From contig JAHEAV010000002.1 of assembly GCA_024642565.1 (NCBI GenBank), forward strand, positions 103,576 to 167,575: 64,000 nucleotides of DNA. The letters run 5' to 3'. Positions 1 through 8,196 of the stretch are shown in pieces. The first letter of the stretch is position 1. Each line of letters starts with the position of its first letter. This DNA is from Erythrobacter sp. Lineage in GTDB: Bacteria; Pseudomonadota; Alphaproteobacteria; Sphingomonadales; Sphingomonadaceae. The notes beneath the pieces are model-generated. The model made no database searches. It saw only the letters and a list, made by a program, of their open reading frames with translations, and was not told the origin of the DNA. The translations under genes and the position numbers were made by a program.

Positions 1-629
1 TCCACTGGCACCAACTGCGCGTCGAACTTGCCCGCATCCCAGGCAGCGGCGGCATTCTGATGGCTGCGCACGGCGTATGCGTCAGCCGCGTCGCGACTGA
101 TGCCATAGTCGCGGGCAAGATTTTCAGCAGTCTCGATCATGCCGCTGATGACCCCAAAGCGTTCGATCGGTTGGGACATGACGCGCCCCCGCGTCAGCCG
201 GTCATGCAGCGTCAGATCCCCGAAGCGCACGCCTTGCCGAACGTCTGTGGTGTAATGTTCGACATTGGACATGCTCTCCACGCCGCCCGCCACCACAACA
301 TCGGCTGCGCCGGTCTGCACCATCATTGCAGCGTTGATCACGGCCTGAAGGCCGGAACCGCACCGCCTGTCCACCTGGTAACCGGGCACGTCGAGCGGCA
401 GGCCTGCCGCCAGCCAGCTCCAATGGCCAATAGCGGGGGCCTCGCCGCTGCCATAGCCCTGGCTGAAGACCACATCGTCCACTCTGGCCGGATCGATCCC
501 GCTGCGTTCGATCAAGGCTTTCAGGATCACCGCACCCAGTGGGCCGGCTTCGATTGAGGCGAGCGAACCCAGAAATTTACCAACCGGGGTGCGTAGGGGT
601 GAAACGATGGCGGCGCGTCTGAGTTGCAT
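1..629 (-). CDS. Thiolase (acetyl-CoA acetyltransferase family), C-terminus beyond the window
   Basis: The frame is open from an ATG at 629 to the window edge, so only about the first 209 residues are present. The start reads MQLRRAAIVSPLRTPVGKFL, the typical thiolase N-terminus, and the nucleophilic cysteine sits near residue 90 in DRRCGSGLQAV. The VVAGGVESMSNV segment of the loop domain follows. Thiolases cleave or form 3-ketoacyl-CoA. The gene starts 3 bases after the stop of the CoA-transferase gene, with an acyl-CoA dehydrogenase upstream, which suggests a shared acyl-CoA degradation operon. The acyl chain used cannot be told, and the C-terminal catalytic Cys/His lie outside the window. 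Confidence 0.93.
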   Translation of the reverse strand, partial: MQLRRAAIVSPLRTPVGKFLGSLASIEAGPLGAVILKALIERSGIDPARVDDVVFSQGYGSGEAPAIGHWSWLAAGLPLDVPGYQVDRRCGSGLQAVINAAMMVQTGAADVVVAGGVESMSNVEHYTTDVRQGVRFGDLTLHDRLTRGRVMSQPIERFGVISGMIETAENLARDYGISRDAADAYAVRSHQNAAAAWDAGKFDAQLVPV

Positions 630-632
630 GGA

Positions 633-1856
633 TTATCCCTTGTCGCTTGTGGCCACGATACCTGCGTCGACCAATTTCCCGAATTCGCCAGACCCTATGC
701 CCAGGACTTGGGCCAGCACTTCTTCGCTGTGCTGCCCCAGATAGGGTGCAGCGCGGGGGTTTGCCCGTTCGAATTCGGGCAAATTGGCGAAAGGTCCGGG
801 GGCTGGATAGCTGAAGCCGCTGGGATTGGCGGGCGATGGGCCGAACAGCGGATTGTCAGCCACAAGCTGCGGATCGTTTGCGGCTTCATGCATGGTGCGA
901 TAACGTTCGAAGGTGGCGCCGGCGGAGGCAAGCCGCTGTGCAAGGTCGGCATAATCGAAAGTTTCGGCGCAAGCCTGGAACAGCGCGAACAATTCTTCGC
1001 GGTGGGAAAAACGATTGTGATCGCTTGTCGCAAAGCTCAATCCCAGCCTCTTTTCGATTGCGGAAATTGCGTCTTCAAGACCGAATGCCTCGAGCAATCC
1101 GGCCCACTGCTTGTTGGTTAGGGCCGCAACCATGAAGCGCTTGCCGTCTCGGCTGCGGAAATCGCGGCCGAATGCGCCCCATATGGCATTGCCGAGCCGT
1201 TGGCGGTCGCTGCCCCGATAGAGCATTTCCGCCATCGCCCCGCTGTTGGCAACGGTGCCGATTGCTACGTCGCCCAGCGGAATGCGCACTTCGCTGCCTT
1301 CTCCGCTCGCGTCCCGGTGGCGTAAAGCGGCCAACAGCGAAAAGGCGGTGTAGGCGCCGGTGATGAAATCCCAAGCCGGCAACAATTGGTTCACCGGCGG
1401 CGGATCATCGCCCATATCCACCGGCCCGGTCATGAGCGGGTAGCCGCTGGCGGCGTTGACGGTGAAATCCATCGCCTGACGGCCATCGCCCCACCCCATG
1501 ATGCGGACGGTAATCATGTCCTTACGGCTTTCAATCAATTTGGCATGGGAGAGGAAGCTTTGTTCGGGAACGTTGGTGACCAATTGGCCGGTTTCACACG
1601 CCAGCCGAGCGGCAATCTCGCGGCCATGGGGGCTGCGCAGATCCAGGGCGACACTTTTCTTGGCGCGGTTCAGGTTTTCCCAGCTCAGGGAACGGCCCTC
1701 TGCGGTCAGCATGTAGCGATCGTAATCCAGCCCGCCGCCGATCTGGTCCACCCGGATCACCTCTGCCCCCATTTGCGCACAATAAAGGCCCGCAGTGGGC
1801 GAAGCGACAAAGCTGGAGACTTCGATGATCGATAGCCCGGAAAGCAGATTATACAC
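633..1856 (-). CDS. CaiB/BaiF (family III) CoA-transferase
   Basis: This 407-residue protein has the family III N-terminus (LLSGLSIIEVSSFVASPTAG) and the NLNRAKKSVALDL stretch. Asp163 in PAWDFITG is the probable catalytic aspartate that forms the acyl-anhydride intermediate. Family members move CoA between organic acids; some act as racemases. The start is a GTG whose first base is the last base of the upstream stop (TAGTG), so it is probably translated by coupling to the acyl-CoA dehydrogenase. The length fits the family. The substrate is unknown; the dehydrogenase and thiolase on either side suggest activation of an acid for beta-oxidation-like breakdown. Confidence 0.9.
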   Translation of the reverse strand: MYNLLSGLSIIEVSSFVASPTAGLYCAQMGAEVIRVDQIGGGLDYDRYMLTAEGRSLSWENLNRAKKSVALDLRSPHGREIAARLACETGQLVTNVPEQSFLSHAKLIESRKDMITVRIMGWGDGRQAMDFTVNAASGYPLMTGPVDMGDDPPPVNQLLPAWDFITGAYTAFSLLAALRHRDASGEGSEVRIPLGDVAIGTVANSGAMAEMLYRGSDRQRLGNAIWGAFGRDFRSRDGKRFMVAALTNKQWAGLLEAFGLEDAISAIEKRLGLSFATSDHNRFSHREELFALFQACAETFDYADLAQRLASAGATFERYRTMHEAANDPQLVADNPLFGPSPANPSGFSYPAPGPFANLPEFERANPRAAPYLGQHSEEVLAQVLGIGSGEFGKLVDAGIVATSDKG

Positions 1857-3028
1857 TAGGCAGCGGCCCCGGCGGCAAATTCGCGCAGCATGTTCTTGGC
1901 AATCACCAGCTGCAGAATTTGGGTAGTTCCTTCATAGATCGTGAAAATTCGGCTGTCGCGATAGAAGCGTTCGGCTTCATATTCGGCAAGATAGCCCGCG
2001 CCGCCGTGAATCTGCACACAGCGGTCGGCGACCCGGTTGCACATTTCGGAAGCAAACATCTTGGCGCTGGCGGCCTCGATAATGGCCTTGCCCTGATCGG
2101 CTTTGGCGCTGGCGTCGCGGATCATGCATTCTGCCGCGTAGATTTCCGCTTTGCTATCAGCCAGCATCGCCTGGATCAGCTGGAAATTGGCAATCGGTTC
2201 GCCGAATGCCTTGCGGTCATTGGCATAGCGCATTGCTGTATCAAGGATGCGCTGGGCATAGCCCGCGCTGGCGGCAGCAACGGACAGGCGGCCATTGTCC
2301 AGGCTTTGCATCGCTGTGGCAAAGCCCTTGCCTTCTTCACCCCCGAGCAGTGCATCGCCCGGCAATTTGACATCGTCGAGATAGATATCGGCGATGTGGC
2401 TGCCCGTTTGCCCCATCTTCCGATCGGGCTTGCCGACGGATATTCCCGGCGTGTCCATCGGCACCAGAAAGGCGCTGACATGGGCGTTCTTGGGCAGGTT
2501 ATCCTGGCTGGTGCGGGCCATGATCAGACCAAGCCGGGCATGCGGAGCATTGGTTATGTAGCGTTTCGATCCATTGAGGATGTAGCCATTGCCATCCTTC
2601 TTGGCGCTGGTTGCCATTGCCGCGCTGTCCGATCCCGAGCCGGGCTCGGTCAGTCCGAAACAGGCAATTTCGCCCGCGGCAAGGCGCGGCAGCCATTCGG
2701 CCTTCTGTTCCGGCGTTCCTGAATGTTTGAGTGCGGAGCAAACCATGCCCAGATTGATCGAGGTGATCGATCGGTAGGCCGGCAGCGCATAACTGAGCAC
2801 CCGAATTGTTTCGATATATTGCGGCACATTCATGCCCGCGCCGCCATATTCTTCGGGCATGGTCAAACCGAACAGGCCCATCGCGCGCATTTCATCGATC
2901 AGGTCTTCGGGAATACGATCATGGGCGATCACATCGGCCTCAGCCGGGATCAGCCGTTCCCGCACATAGCGCTGCAGCTGGTCGATGAACTGATCGAAAA
3001 TCTCAGGGTCCATGCCCGTGTTTGCCAT
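1856..3028 (-). CDS. Acyl-CoA dehydrogenase
   Basis: A 390-residue flavoprotein of normal length. Visible family signatures are CFGLTEPGSGSD in the FAD/acyl-binding middle domain and QIHGGAGYLAEYEAERFYRD near the C-terminus, followed by IYEGTTQI, whose Glu366 occupies the usual catalytic-base position. It oxidises acyl-CoA to the 2-enoyl form and passes electrons to ETF. The start has a good ribosome site (AAGGA, about 7 bases upstream). It is the first gene of the minus-strand set running into the CoA-transferase and thiolase. Chain length or branching preference cannot be read from the sequence. Confidence 0.94.
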   Translation of the reverse strand: MANTGMDPEIFDQFIDQLQRYVRERLIPAEADVIAHDRIPEDLIDEMRAMGLFGLTMPEEYGGAGMNVPQYIETIRVLSYALPAYRSITSINLGMVCSALKHSGTPEQKAEWLPRLAAGEIACFGLTEPGSGSDSAAMATSAKKDGNGYILNGSKRYITNAPHARLGLIMARTSQDNLPKNAHVSAFLVPMDTPGISVGKPDRKMGQTGSHIADIYLDDVKLPGDALLGGEEGKGFATAMQSLDNGRLSVAAASAGYAQRILDTAMRYANDRKAFGEPIANFQLIQAMLADSKAEIYAAECMIRDASAKADQGKAIIEAASAKMFASEMCNRVADRCVQIHGGAGYLAEYEAERFYRDSRIFTIYEGTTQILQLVIAKNMLREFAAGAAA

Positions 3029-3067
3029 CGTCGTTTCCTTTTCTGGCTCGGCCGCGCCGAAACTGCA

Positions 3068-3289
3068 CTAGCTGCCGGTTAATTCGTCGGCTTCGCCCTT
3101 GGCTGCCGGGTCCTGAGCCCCTGCGCCATCGGGCGGTAGTCGGCGCTTTTCGATCATCTGCGCGGCTTCGTCCAGCGCGCGCGCTTCACCCACCGTCACG
3201 CCGCCCGGTCCGGGGTCATTATCGGACTGTCCGCACGCGGCAAGGAGCAGGGCAATTGCTATCAGGGCAATTCTGGGGGTGTGGGTCAT
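3068..3289 (-). CDS. Small lipoprotein, function unknown
   Basis: The open frame extends further upstream, but the ATG at 3289 gives a clean type II signal peptide: MTHTPRIALIAIALLLAACG, with the lipobox LAAC and lipidated Cys19. The mature part is about 54 residues, polar, rich in Asp, Gly and Ala, and has no domain I recognise. It lies just downstream of another small lipoprotein on the same strand. No function can be assigned; it may be a short cell-envelope component. Confidence 0.6.
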   Translation of the reverse strand: MTHTPRIALIAIALLLAACGQSDNDPGPGGVTVGEARALDEAAQMIEKRRLPPDGAGAQDPAAKGEADELTGS

Positions 3290-3397
3290 TTCCGCACCAT
3301 AGCGTGACAGCGGCAAAGGAAAAGCGGGCGGATCGCATTCCCGATCCGCCCGCTTGAAATTTCCGCAACCTTCATGCCTGGGCCGCAAGGTTTCCGA

Positions 3398-3727
3398 TCA
3401 ATTCGGAACCTTGGGCGCTTCCGGCTTCTTGGCGCTTTCCTTGGCCCCTGCAACGGCTGCCGTTACGTCGGCGGCGGCGGCGGCGGCGGCTTCACCAGCC
3501 GCATCGGCTTCATTCACCACGGCATCGTTCGGGCTCATCGTGGCCGCGTCGGTGGCGTTGGCATTGGGATCTTCCGCTGGCACTTCGGCCACGGGCTCCA
3601 TCGCATCATCGGCGGGCATTTCGACCGTATCGGCCTGCGCTTCTACCGAGGCATCGTCCGCGCTTCCGCATGCAGACAGGGTCAGTGTGGCAAGCGATGC
3701 AAGGCCAAGGACTGTCATTTTCTTCAT
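3398..3727 (-). CDS. Alanine/acid-rich small lipoprotein, function unknown
   Basis: The start at 3727 is preferred over an in-frame ATG at 3760 because GGAG lies about 8 bases upstream and it leaves an ideal signal peptide (MKKMTVLGLASLATLTLSAC, lipidated Cys20). The mature 90 residues are low-complexity: acidic and rich in Ala, Pro, Asp and Glu, with an alanine run encoded by a GGC-type trinucleotide tract near 3470-3490. No fold is recognisable. It may be a surface or periplasmic linker-type lipoprotein. Length changes in the triplet tract would stay in frame. Confidence 0.65.
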   Translation of the reverse strand: MKKMTVLGLASLATLTLSACGSADDASVEAQADTVEMPADDAMEPVAEVPAEDPNANATDAATMSPNDAVVNEADAAGEAAAAAAADVTAAVAGAKESAKKPEAPKVPN

Positions 3728-3829
3728 CTGAGTAATCTCCTGAATTTGGTCTGTCACCACTCCTAGCTATGTGGCGGTGGCGGGGCAAATGCCAATTCTT
3801 CCCCGCCCATCGCCAGCTCAGGCCTTCGC

Positions 3830-5650
3830 ATGGCGCGGGGCATCTGCCATGGAGCGGCCATGCACGGTGTAATCGCAGACGATCTTTTGGAACAAGCGCA
3901 GGCGCGGCTTAAAAGTCTATTTGGATTTGATAATTTTCGCGGGCGGCAACCGGAAGTCATCCGCAGGGTCCTGTCCGGCCAATCGACCCTGGCAGTAATG
4001 CCGACCGGCGCCGGTAAATCGCTGACCTATCAGCTTCCCGCCCATATGCTGGCGGGCACCTGCGTGGTCGTATCGCCGCTGATTGCCCTGATGCATGACC
4101 AGCTGCGATCGGCCCGCGCAAACGGTATCCGCGCAGCCACGCTGACAAGCGTGGACGAGGATTGGCGGGAGACGCAAGAGGCCTTCCGCGCCGGGGCGCT
4201 CGATTTGCTTTATGTCGCGCCCGAGCGCGCAAGCCAGCCCCAGTTTCGTGAGTTGCTGAGTTGCACTCCGCTGGCCCTGTTTGCCGTGGACGAGGCGCAT
4301 TGTGTTTCGGAGTGGGGGCATGATTTCCGCCCGGACTACCGTTTGCTTCGCCCGCTGATGGATGCTTTTCCGGACGTACCCCGTCTGGCACTGACCGCAA
4401 CTGCAGACGCGCATACACGGGCGGACATTATTGCCCAATTGGGCATTCCCGATGATGGGGTGATCATCGCCGGGTTTGACCGGCCCAATATCCGCTATGT
4501 CATTCGTCACCGTGATAGTGCGGCCCGGCAAGTGGCGCAATTGATGGCAGATAATCCGGGGCCGGGCATCGTCTATGTCCCTACACGGCGCAAGGCGGAG
4601 GCGCTGGCGCAGCAAATCGGTGCCAGCACCGGACGCCCGGTATTGCCGTATCATGCCGGTCTTCCGCCAGAGGAGCGCGCTGCCAATCAGGCAGCCTTCG
4701 TCGCGAGCGAGGATATGGTGATTTGCGCCACGATCGCTTTTGGCATGGGGATCGATAAGCCCGATGTGCGCTTTGTTGCCCATGCTGGCATACCCAAGTC
4801 GATTGAAGCCTATTATCAGGAAACCGGCCGCGCGGGCCGAGACGGCGATCCGGCAACAGCGGTGATGCTCTGGGGTGCGGGCGATTTTGCGCAGGCACGC
4901 CAGCGGCTCGGCGAACTGCCGGAAGGACGCCGCGCTGGAGAGCGGACCCGGCTCGACGCGCTGGCAGTGCTGGTGGAAACTCCGGGATGCAGGCGTGCCA
5001 TTCTGTTGCGCCACTTCGGGGAAAACCCGCCCGAAACCTGCGGTAATTGTGACCACTGCCTCAATGCCCCAACAGTTACCGATGCCTCCGAAGTGGCACG
5101 CAAAGTGTTGTCAGCTGTCTACCGTACCGGGCAGAGTTACGGCTTCGGTCATATCCAGAAGGTTCTGACGGGCCAGTCCGATGAACGGGTGCTCCAGCGC
5201 GGGCATGACCGGCTTAGCGTATTTGGCATCGTCAGCGCCGAGGAAGCGCCGCTGTTGCAACTGCTATCCCGGACCTTGCAGGCGCGCGGCGCGCTGGTTT
5301 CAACCGACCATGGCGGGCTGGCACTGGGTGATAATGCGCGGGCAATCCTGAAGGGCGAAAAGACGGTAGAGATCGTGCTGCCACCCCCGCGCGAGCGCCG
5401 CCGGCCGCGCGGCAGCTCTGTGTCCAACCCCCTTGGCGACCCGCTGTTCGATTCGCTGCGCGACCTTCGCCGCAGTCTGGCGGCCGAGGCGCAGATGCCG
5501 CCCTATGTGATTTTTCATGACGCCACCTTGCGTGAAATGGCGGCTTTGCGCCCGCAGTCTCTCGACCAATTGGCGACGGTTGGCGGCGTGGGCGCGAAGA
5601 AGCTGGAAGCCTATGGCGATGCCTTCCTCGCGGTGATCCGGCAGCATTAA
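3830..5650 (+). CDS. recQ: ATP-dependent DNA helicase RecQ
   Basis: A 606-residue superfamily 2 helicase that unwinds 3'-tailed DNA in recombination and fork repair. The Q-motif (FRGRQ, Gln40), Walker A MPTGAGKS (57-64), DEAH box (154-157) followed by CVSEWGHDFRPDY, and motif VI GRAGRDG are all present. The RecQ zinc cluster is complete (Cys387, Cys404, Cys407, Cys410), and a winged helix and a C-terminal HRDC domain (about 530-606) follow. ATG at 3830 or at 3860 (MHGVIADD) could be the start; neither has a strong ribosome site. It is separated from the SPFH operon by an 82-bp gap. Confidence 0.96.
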   Translation: MARGICHGAAMHGVIADDLLEQAQARLKSLFGFDNFRGRQPEVIRRVLSGQSTLAVMPTGAGKSLTYQLPAHMLAGTCVVVSPLIALMHDQLRSARANGIRAATLTSVDEDWRETQEAFRAGALDLLYVAPERASQPQFRELLSCTPLALFAVDEAHCVSEWGHDFRPDYRLLRPLMDAFPDVPRLALTATADAHTRADIIAQLGIPDDGVIIAGFDRPNIRYVIRHRDSAARQVAQLMADNPGPGIVYVPTRRKAEALAQQIGASTGRPVLPYHAGLPPEERAANQAAFVASEDMVICATIAFGMGIDKPDVRFVAHAGIPKSIEAYYQETGRAGRDGDPATAVMLWGAGDFAQARQRLGELPEGRRAGERTRLDALAVLVETPGCRRAILLRHFGENPPETCGNCDHCLNAPTVTDASEVARKVLSAVYRTGQSYGFGHIQKVLTGQSDERVLQRGHDRLSVFGIVSAEEAPLLQLLSRTLQARGALVSTDHGGLALGDNARAILKGEKTVEIVLPPPRERRRPRGSSVSNPLGDPLFDSLRDLRRSLAAEAQMPPYVIFHDATLREMAALRPQSLDQLATVGGVGAKKLEAYGDAFLAVIRQH

Positions 5651-5672
5651 TTGGGCAGAGTTCCGGTTTCGA

Positions 5673-5700
5673 TTGACAATCCGGTGATTCGATATAAATA
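5673..5700 (+). promoter_or_regulatory. Probable sigma70-type promoter of the SPFH operon
   Basis: TTGACA at 5673-5678 is a perfect -35 match. With 16 bases of spacing it is followed by TAAATA at 5695-5700 as the -10. The -10 falls inside the left arm of the palindrome at 5690-5719, which would let a bound repressor block polymerase. Confidence 0.55.
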
Positions 5701-5719
5701 TGATATCATAATTATATCG
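5690..5719 (+). promoter_or_regulatory. 30-bp near-perfect palindrome, candidate operator
   Basis: The 30 bases centred on GATATC read the same on both strands except for one mismatched pair (A at 5698 opposite A at 5711). Each outer arm is CGATATAA/TTATATCG. The element is very AT-rich against GC-rich surroundings. It overlaps the -10 of the promoter and ends directly before the AAGGAG ribosome site (5720-5725). The operon it precedes encodes a ribbon-helix-helix protein with an AT-hook-like tail, so autoregulation through this site is a natural inference. Confidence 0.6.
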
Positions 5720-5732
5720 AAGGAGACGGGTC

Positions 5733-6647
5733 ATGTCTGACCGCAACAAGGGAATGAATATCAGCCGCGAACGGGCTTCGCGGACTTATAATGGTTATAT
5801 CGCGCTTCTGGCTCTGGTCGTGCTGGCCGGGTTGGCAATCTGGTTTGTGTCTGGCGGGATGCCGCCTTACGGCGCAAGCAAGGCAGCCAAGCTGATGTTT
5901 GCCGGATCACTGGTCGGCTCTCTGATCGCGTTGATTCTGGTGGCCAGCGGTTTCTACATGATCCAGCCCAATCAGGCGGTGGTGGTGACCCTGTTTGGCG
6001 AATATCGCGGGTCTGATCGCACCGAGGGGCTGCGTTGGGTGTGGCCGTGGATGATGCGCAAGAAGATTTCCGCCCGTGCGCACAATATCCATTCGGAAAA
6101 GGTCAAGATCAATGACTTGCGCGGCAACCCAATCGAGATCGCCTGCAACGTTGTCTGGCGCGTGGCCGATACGGCGCAAGCGGCCTTCGATGTCGACGAT
6201 TACAAGGAATTCGTGAACATCCAGATCGAAGCGGGGCTGCGCACTGTGGGCGCCCGTCATCCCTATGACGATTTTGACGGCGAGCCGAACACGTTGCGGG
6301 GCAGCCCGGATGTGGTCAATCATGAACTGCGGGAGGAACTCAACGAACGCCTCCATGTGGCGGGCATTCTGGTTGACGAAGCGGGGCTGACCCACCTTGC
6401 CTATGCACCCGAGATCGCCGGAGCCATGCTCCGCCGCCAACAGGCCGAGGCCGTGATTGCCGCCAGGTCGAAACTTGTGATGGGCGCGTGCTCGATGGTC
6501 GAAATGGCTCTTGCCAAGCTGAGCGAGGACGGCATCGTCGATCTCGATGACGAGCGTAAGGCGGCCATGGTTTCGAACCTGATGGTGGTGCTCTGCGGCG
6601 AACGAGAAGCCCAACCCGTGGTCAATGCAGGTACTTTGTACCAGTAA
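5733..6647 (+). CDS. SPFH (stomatin/prohibitin/flotillin) domain membrane protein
   Basis: A 304-residue protein with two N-terminal membrane segments (about 20-40 and 53-76) and then an SPFH domain, shown by GFYMIQPNQAVVVTLFGEYR, the central NPIEIACNVVWRV strand and the late RRQQAEAVIAARSK helix. Family members form large oligomeric membrane scaffolds and often work with proteases or in stress responses. AAGGAG lies 7 bases before the ATG. It heads a three-gene unit with a ribbon-helix-helix protein and a small membrane protein, all behind one promoter and palindrome. The substrate or partner is unknown; I do not see HflK/HflC or NfeD neighbours. Confidence 0.85.
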   Translation: MSDRNKGMNISRERASRTYNGYIALLALVVLAGLAIWFVSGGMPPYGASKAAKLMFAGSLVGSLIALILVASGFYMIQPNQAVVVTLFGEYRGSDRTEGLRWVWPWMMRKKISARAHNIHSEKVKINDLRGNPIEIACNVVWRVADTAQAAFDVDDYKEFVNIQIEAGLRTVGARHPYDDFDGEPNTLRGSPDVVNHELREELNERLHVAGILVDEAGLTHLAYAPEIAGAMLRRQQAEAVIAARSKLVMGACSMVEMALAKLSEDGIVDLDDERKAAMVSNLMVVLCGEREAQPVVNAGTLYQ

Positions 6648-6662
6648 CCCAGGTCCCAGCCC

Positions 6663-6866
6663 ATGTCCTCAAGCGCCAAGAAAGCCTTTGCCCTTCGCCT
6701 CGACCCGGAAGTCCATGCCGCGGTCGAGCGATTGGCAGCGCGTGAATTGCGGTCGGCCAATGCGCAAATCGAAATGTTGCTGCGCGAAGCAATGGCCGCA
6801 CGGGGTATCAAACTGGGCACTGGCAAGCCGCCTCGGCGCGGCCGCCCACCCAAGACGGGAGAATGA
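6663..6866 (+). CDS. Ribbon-helix-helix (Arc-like) DNA-binding protein with AT-hook-like tail
   Basis: A 67-residue protein. A short strand (about 7-13, KAFALRLDP) and two helices (about 15-27 and 31-45) match the Arc/MetJ/HicB-antitoxin fold, which dimerises and places its beta ribbon in the major groove. The basic C-terminus, KPPRRGRPPK (55-64), contains the GRP core of an AT-hook, a minor-groove binder of AT-rich DNA. It follows the SPFH gene by 15 bases and overlaps the next gene by ATGA. It probably autoregulates the operon through the AT-rich palindrome at 5690-5719 (inference). An antitoxin role is possible, but no toxin gene is adjacent. Confidence 0.78.
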   Translation: MSSSAKKAFALRLDPEVHAAVERLAARELRSANAQIEMLLREAMAARGIKLGTGKPPRRGRPPKTGE

Positions 6867-7123
6867 TAATGTTGCATGAATTGTTAGGCGACACAGCCTG
6901 GTTCGCGCCCAAACGTTTTGGCTATGGCGCTGGCTGGCCAATCGCGTGGCAGGGCTGGGCGCTGCTGGCGTCCTACATCGCAGCCATGATCGGGATGGCC
7001 CAATTGCTGGAAAACGGCGGAGGCATCATGGCCATTGGCGCGATGATCCTGGCGACGGTGCTTGTGATCCTTGTCAGCAAACGCCACACGCAGGGCGGTT
7101 GGCGCTGGCGCTGGGGCGAATGA
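6863..7123 (+). CDS. Small two-segment membrane protein, unknown
   Basis: An 86-residue protein. Its ATG overlaps the stop of the ribbon-helix-helix gene (ATGA), so translation is probably coupled. Two hydrophobic segments (about 30-50 and 54-72) are joined by a short Asn-Gly-Gly turn. The C-terminus is basic and aromatic (KRHTQGGWRWRWG). It matches no family I know. Its place as third gene in the SPFH operon suggests it is a membrane partner or modulator of the SPFH assembly (inference). Confidence 0.7.
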   Translation: MIMLHELLGDTAWFAPKRFGYGAGWPIAWQGWALLASYIAAMIGMAQLLENGGGIMAIGAMILATVLVILVSKRHTQGGWRWRWGE

Positions 7124-7242
7124 CGAAGAATGCGCCAACCGGCCCGTATTTATCCGGCCATTAACGCTTGTGGTTTACACCGATAGGGATGAAAATTCGC
7201 GCCCCCAACCGCAATTGCCCCGCTTCTAACCCGCTGGCACGA

Positions 7243-8196
7243 ATGCACCGCCAAGTGCTGAAGCTTTGCGCGATTTCCGCTTGTGGTCTCGCAATATTTC
7301 CAATTGCTTCAGTGATCGCACAGCAGGCGGCGCCATTTACCGTGATGGAATCCGGCAAGGGTTATGGCCGTTTGCAGGACGCAGTAGCCGCCATCGGCAA
7401 TGGCACCGGCACGATTGCCATTGCGCCAGGCATCTATCGCGAATGCGCGGTGCAACAGGGTGGATCCATTTCCTATCTCGCATCCCAGCCCGGCACGGCC
7501 GTGTTCGACGGTGCTACCTGTGAAGGCAAGGCGGGGTTGGTCCTGCGTGGACGAGACGCAAGGGTATCCGGCCTGACGTTCCGGCATATGGCGGTGCCTG
7601 ATTTCAACGGTGCCGGTATTCGCCTTGAAAGCGGAAACCTCACCGTCGCGCAGAGTTGGTTTACCGACAGCCAGCAAGGCATCCTCAGTGGTGACGATTC
7701 CGCAGGAATTATCGTAATCGACAAGTCAACCTTCTCAGGTCTTGGAACCTGTGAAGGCGCTGGCGGGTGCGCTCATTCGATCTATATCGGCGATTACGGC
7801 CAGCTTCGCGTAACGCGCAGCCGCTTTGAGAAAGGGCGGGGCGGCCATTATGTGAAGGCCAGAGCCGCGCGCGTCGAAATCGAATCCTCGAGCTTTGACG
7901 ACAGCGCCGGACACGCCACCAATTACATGATCGACCTTCCTGCAGGCGCGACCGGCGTGATCGCCAACAACTGGTTCGTGCAAGGTCAGGATAAAGAAAA
8001 CTATTCAGCCTTCATCGCGGTGGGTGCAGAAACCATCCTGCACAATTCTGACGGGCTGCAGATTGCCGGCAATAATGCGCGCTTGGCCCCGGGCGTTCGC
8101 CGCAACACGGTATTTGTGGCCGATTGGACACGCGCAACGCTGGCCTTAGGTCAAAATCAGCTGGGCCAGGGGTTAAAGGCTTTCGAGGAGCGCTAG
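7243..8196 (+). CDS. Secreted right-handed parallel beta-helix protein
   Basis: The frame is open from a TTG at 7168 and has ATGs at 7189 and 7243. I choose 7243 because it gives a compact signal peptide (MHRQVLKLCAISACGLAIFP, cleavage near AQQA), although no start has a clear ribosome site. The mature protein shows beta-helix rungs: YGRLQDAVAAIGNGTGTIAIAPGIYRE, then repeated turns such as VSGLTFRHM, LTVAQSWFTDS and LRVTRSRFEK. This fold is typical of polysaccharide lyases and pectin-active enzymes. No catalytic triad is identifiable, so the substrate is unknown. The stop overlaps the convergent ribA stop by 4 bases. Confidence 0.75.
   Translation: MHRQVLKLCAISACGLAIFPIASVIAQQAAPFTVMESGKGYGRLQDAVAAIGNGTGTIAIAPGIYRECAVQQGGSISYLASQPGTAVFDGATCEGKAGLVLRGRDARVSGLTFRHMAVPDFNGAGIRLESGNLTVAQSWFTDSQQGILSGDDSAGIIVIDKSTFSGLGTCEGAGGCAHSIYIGDYGQLRVTRSRFEKGRGGHYVKARAARVEIESSSFDDSAGHATNYMIDLPAGATGVIANNWFVQGQDKENYSAFIAVGAETILHNSDGLQIAGNNARLAPGVRRNTVFVADWTRATLALGQNQLGQGLKAFEER

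Noticed and set aside
60-557. Plus-strand ORF over the thiolase
   Set aside because: Complement of a clear thiolase N-terminus with the catalytic cysteine.
3466-3491. GGC-type trinucleotide run
   Set aside because: It encodes alanines inside a lipoprotein; changes would stay in frame, so phase variation by frameshift is not expected.
6663-7123. Classical toxin-antitoxin pair
   Set aside because: The ribbon-helix-helix protein resembles antitoxins, but the next gene is a two-segment membrane protein with no known toxin motif, so I keep it only as an open possibility.
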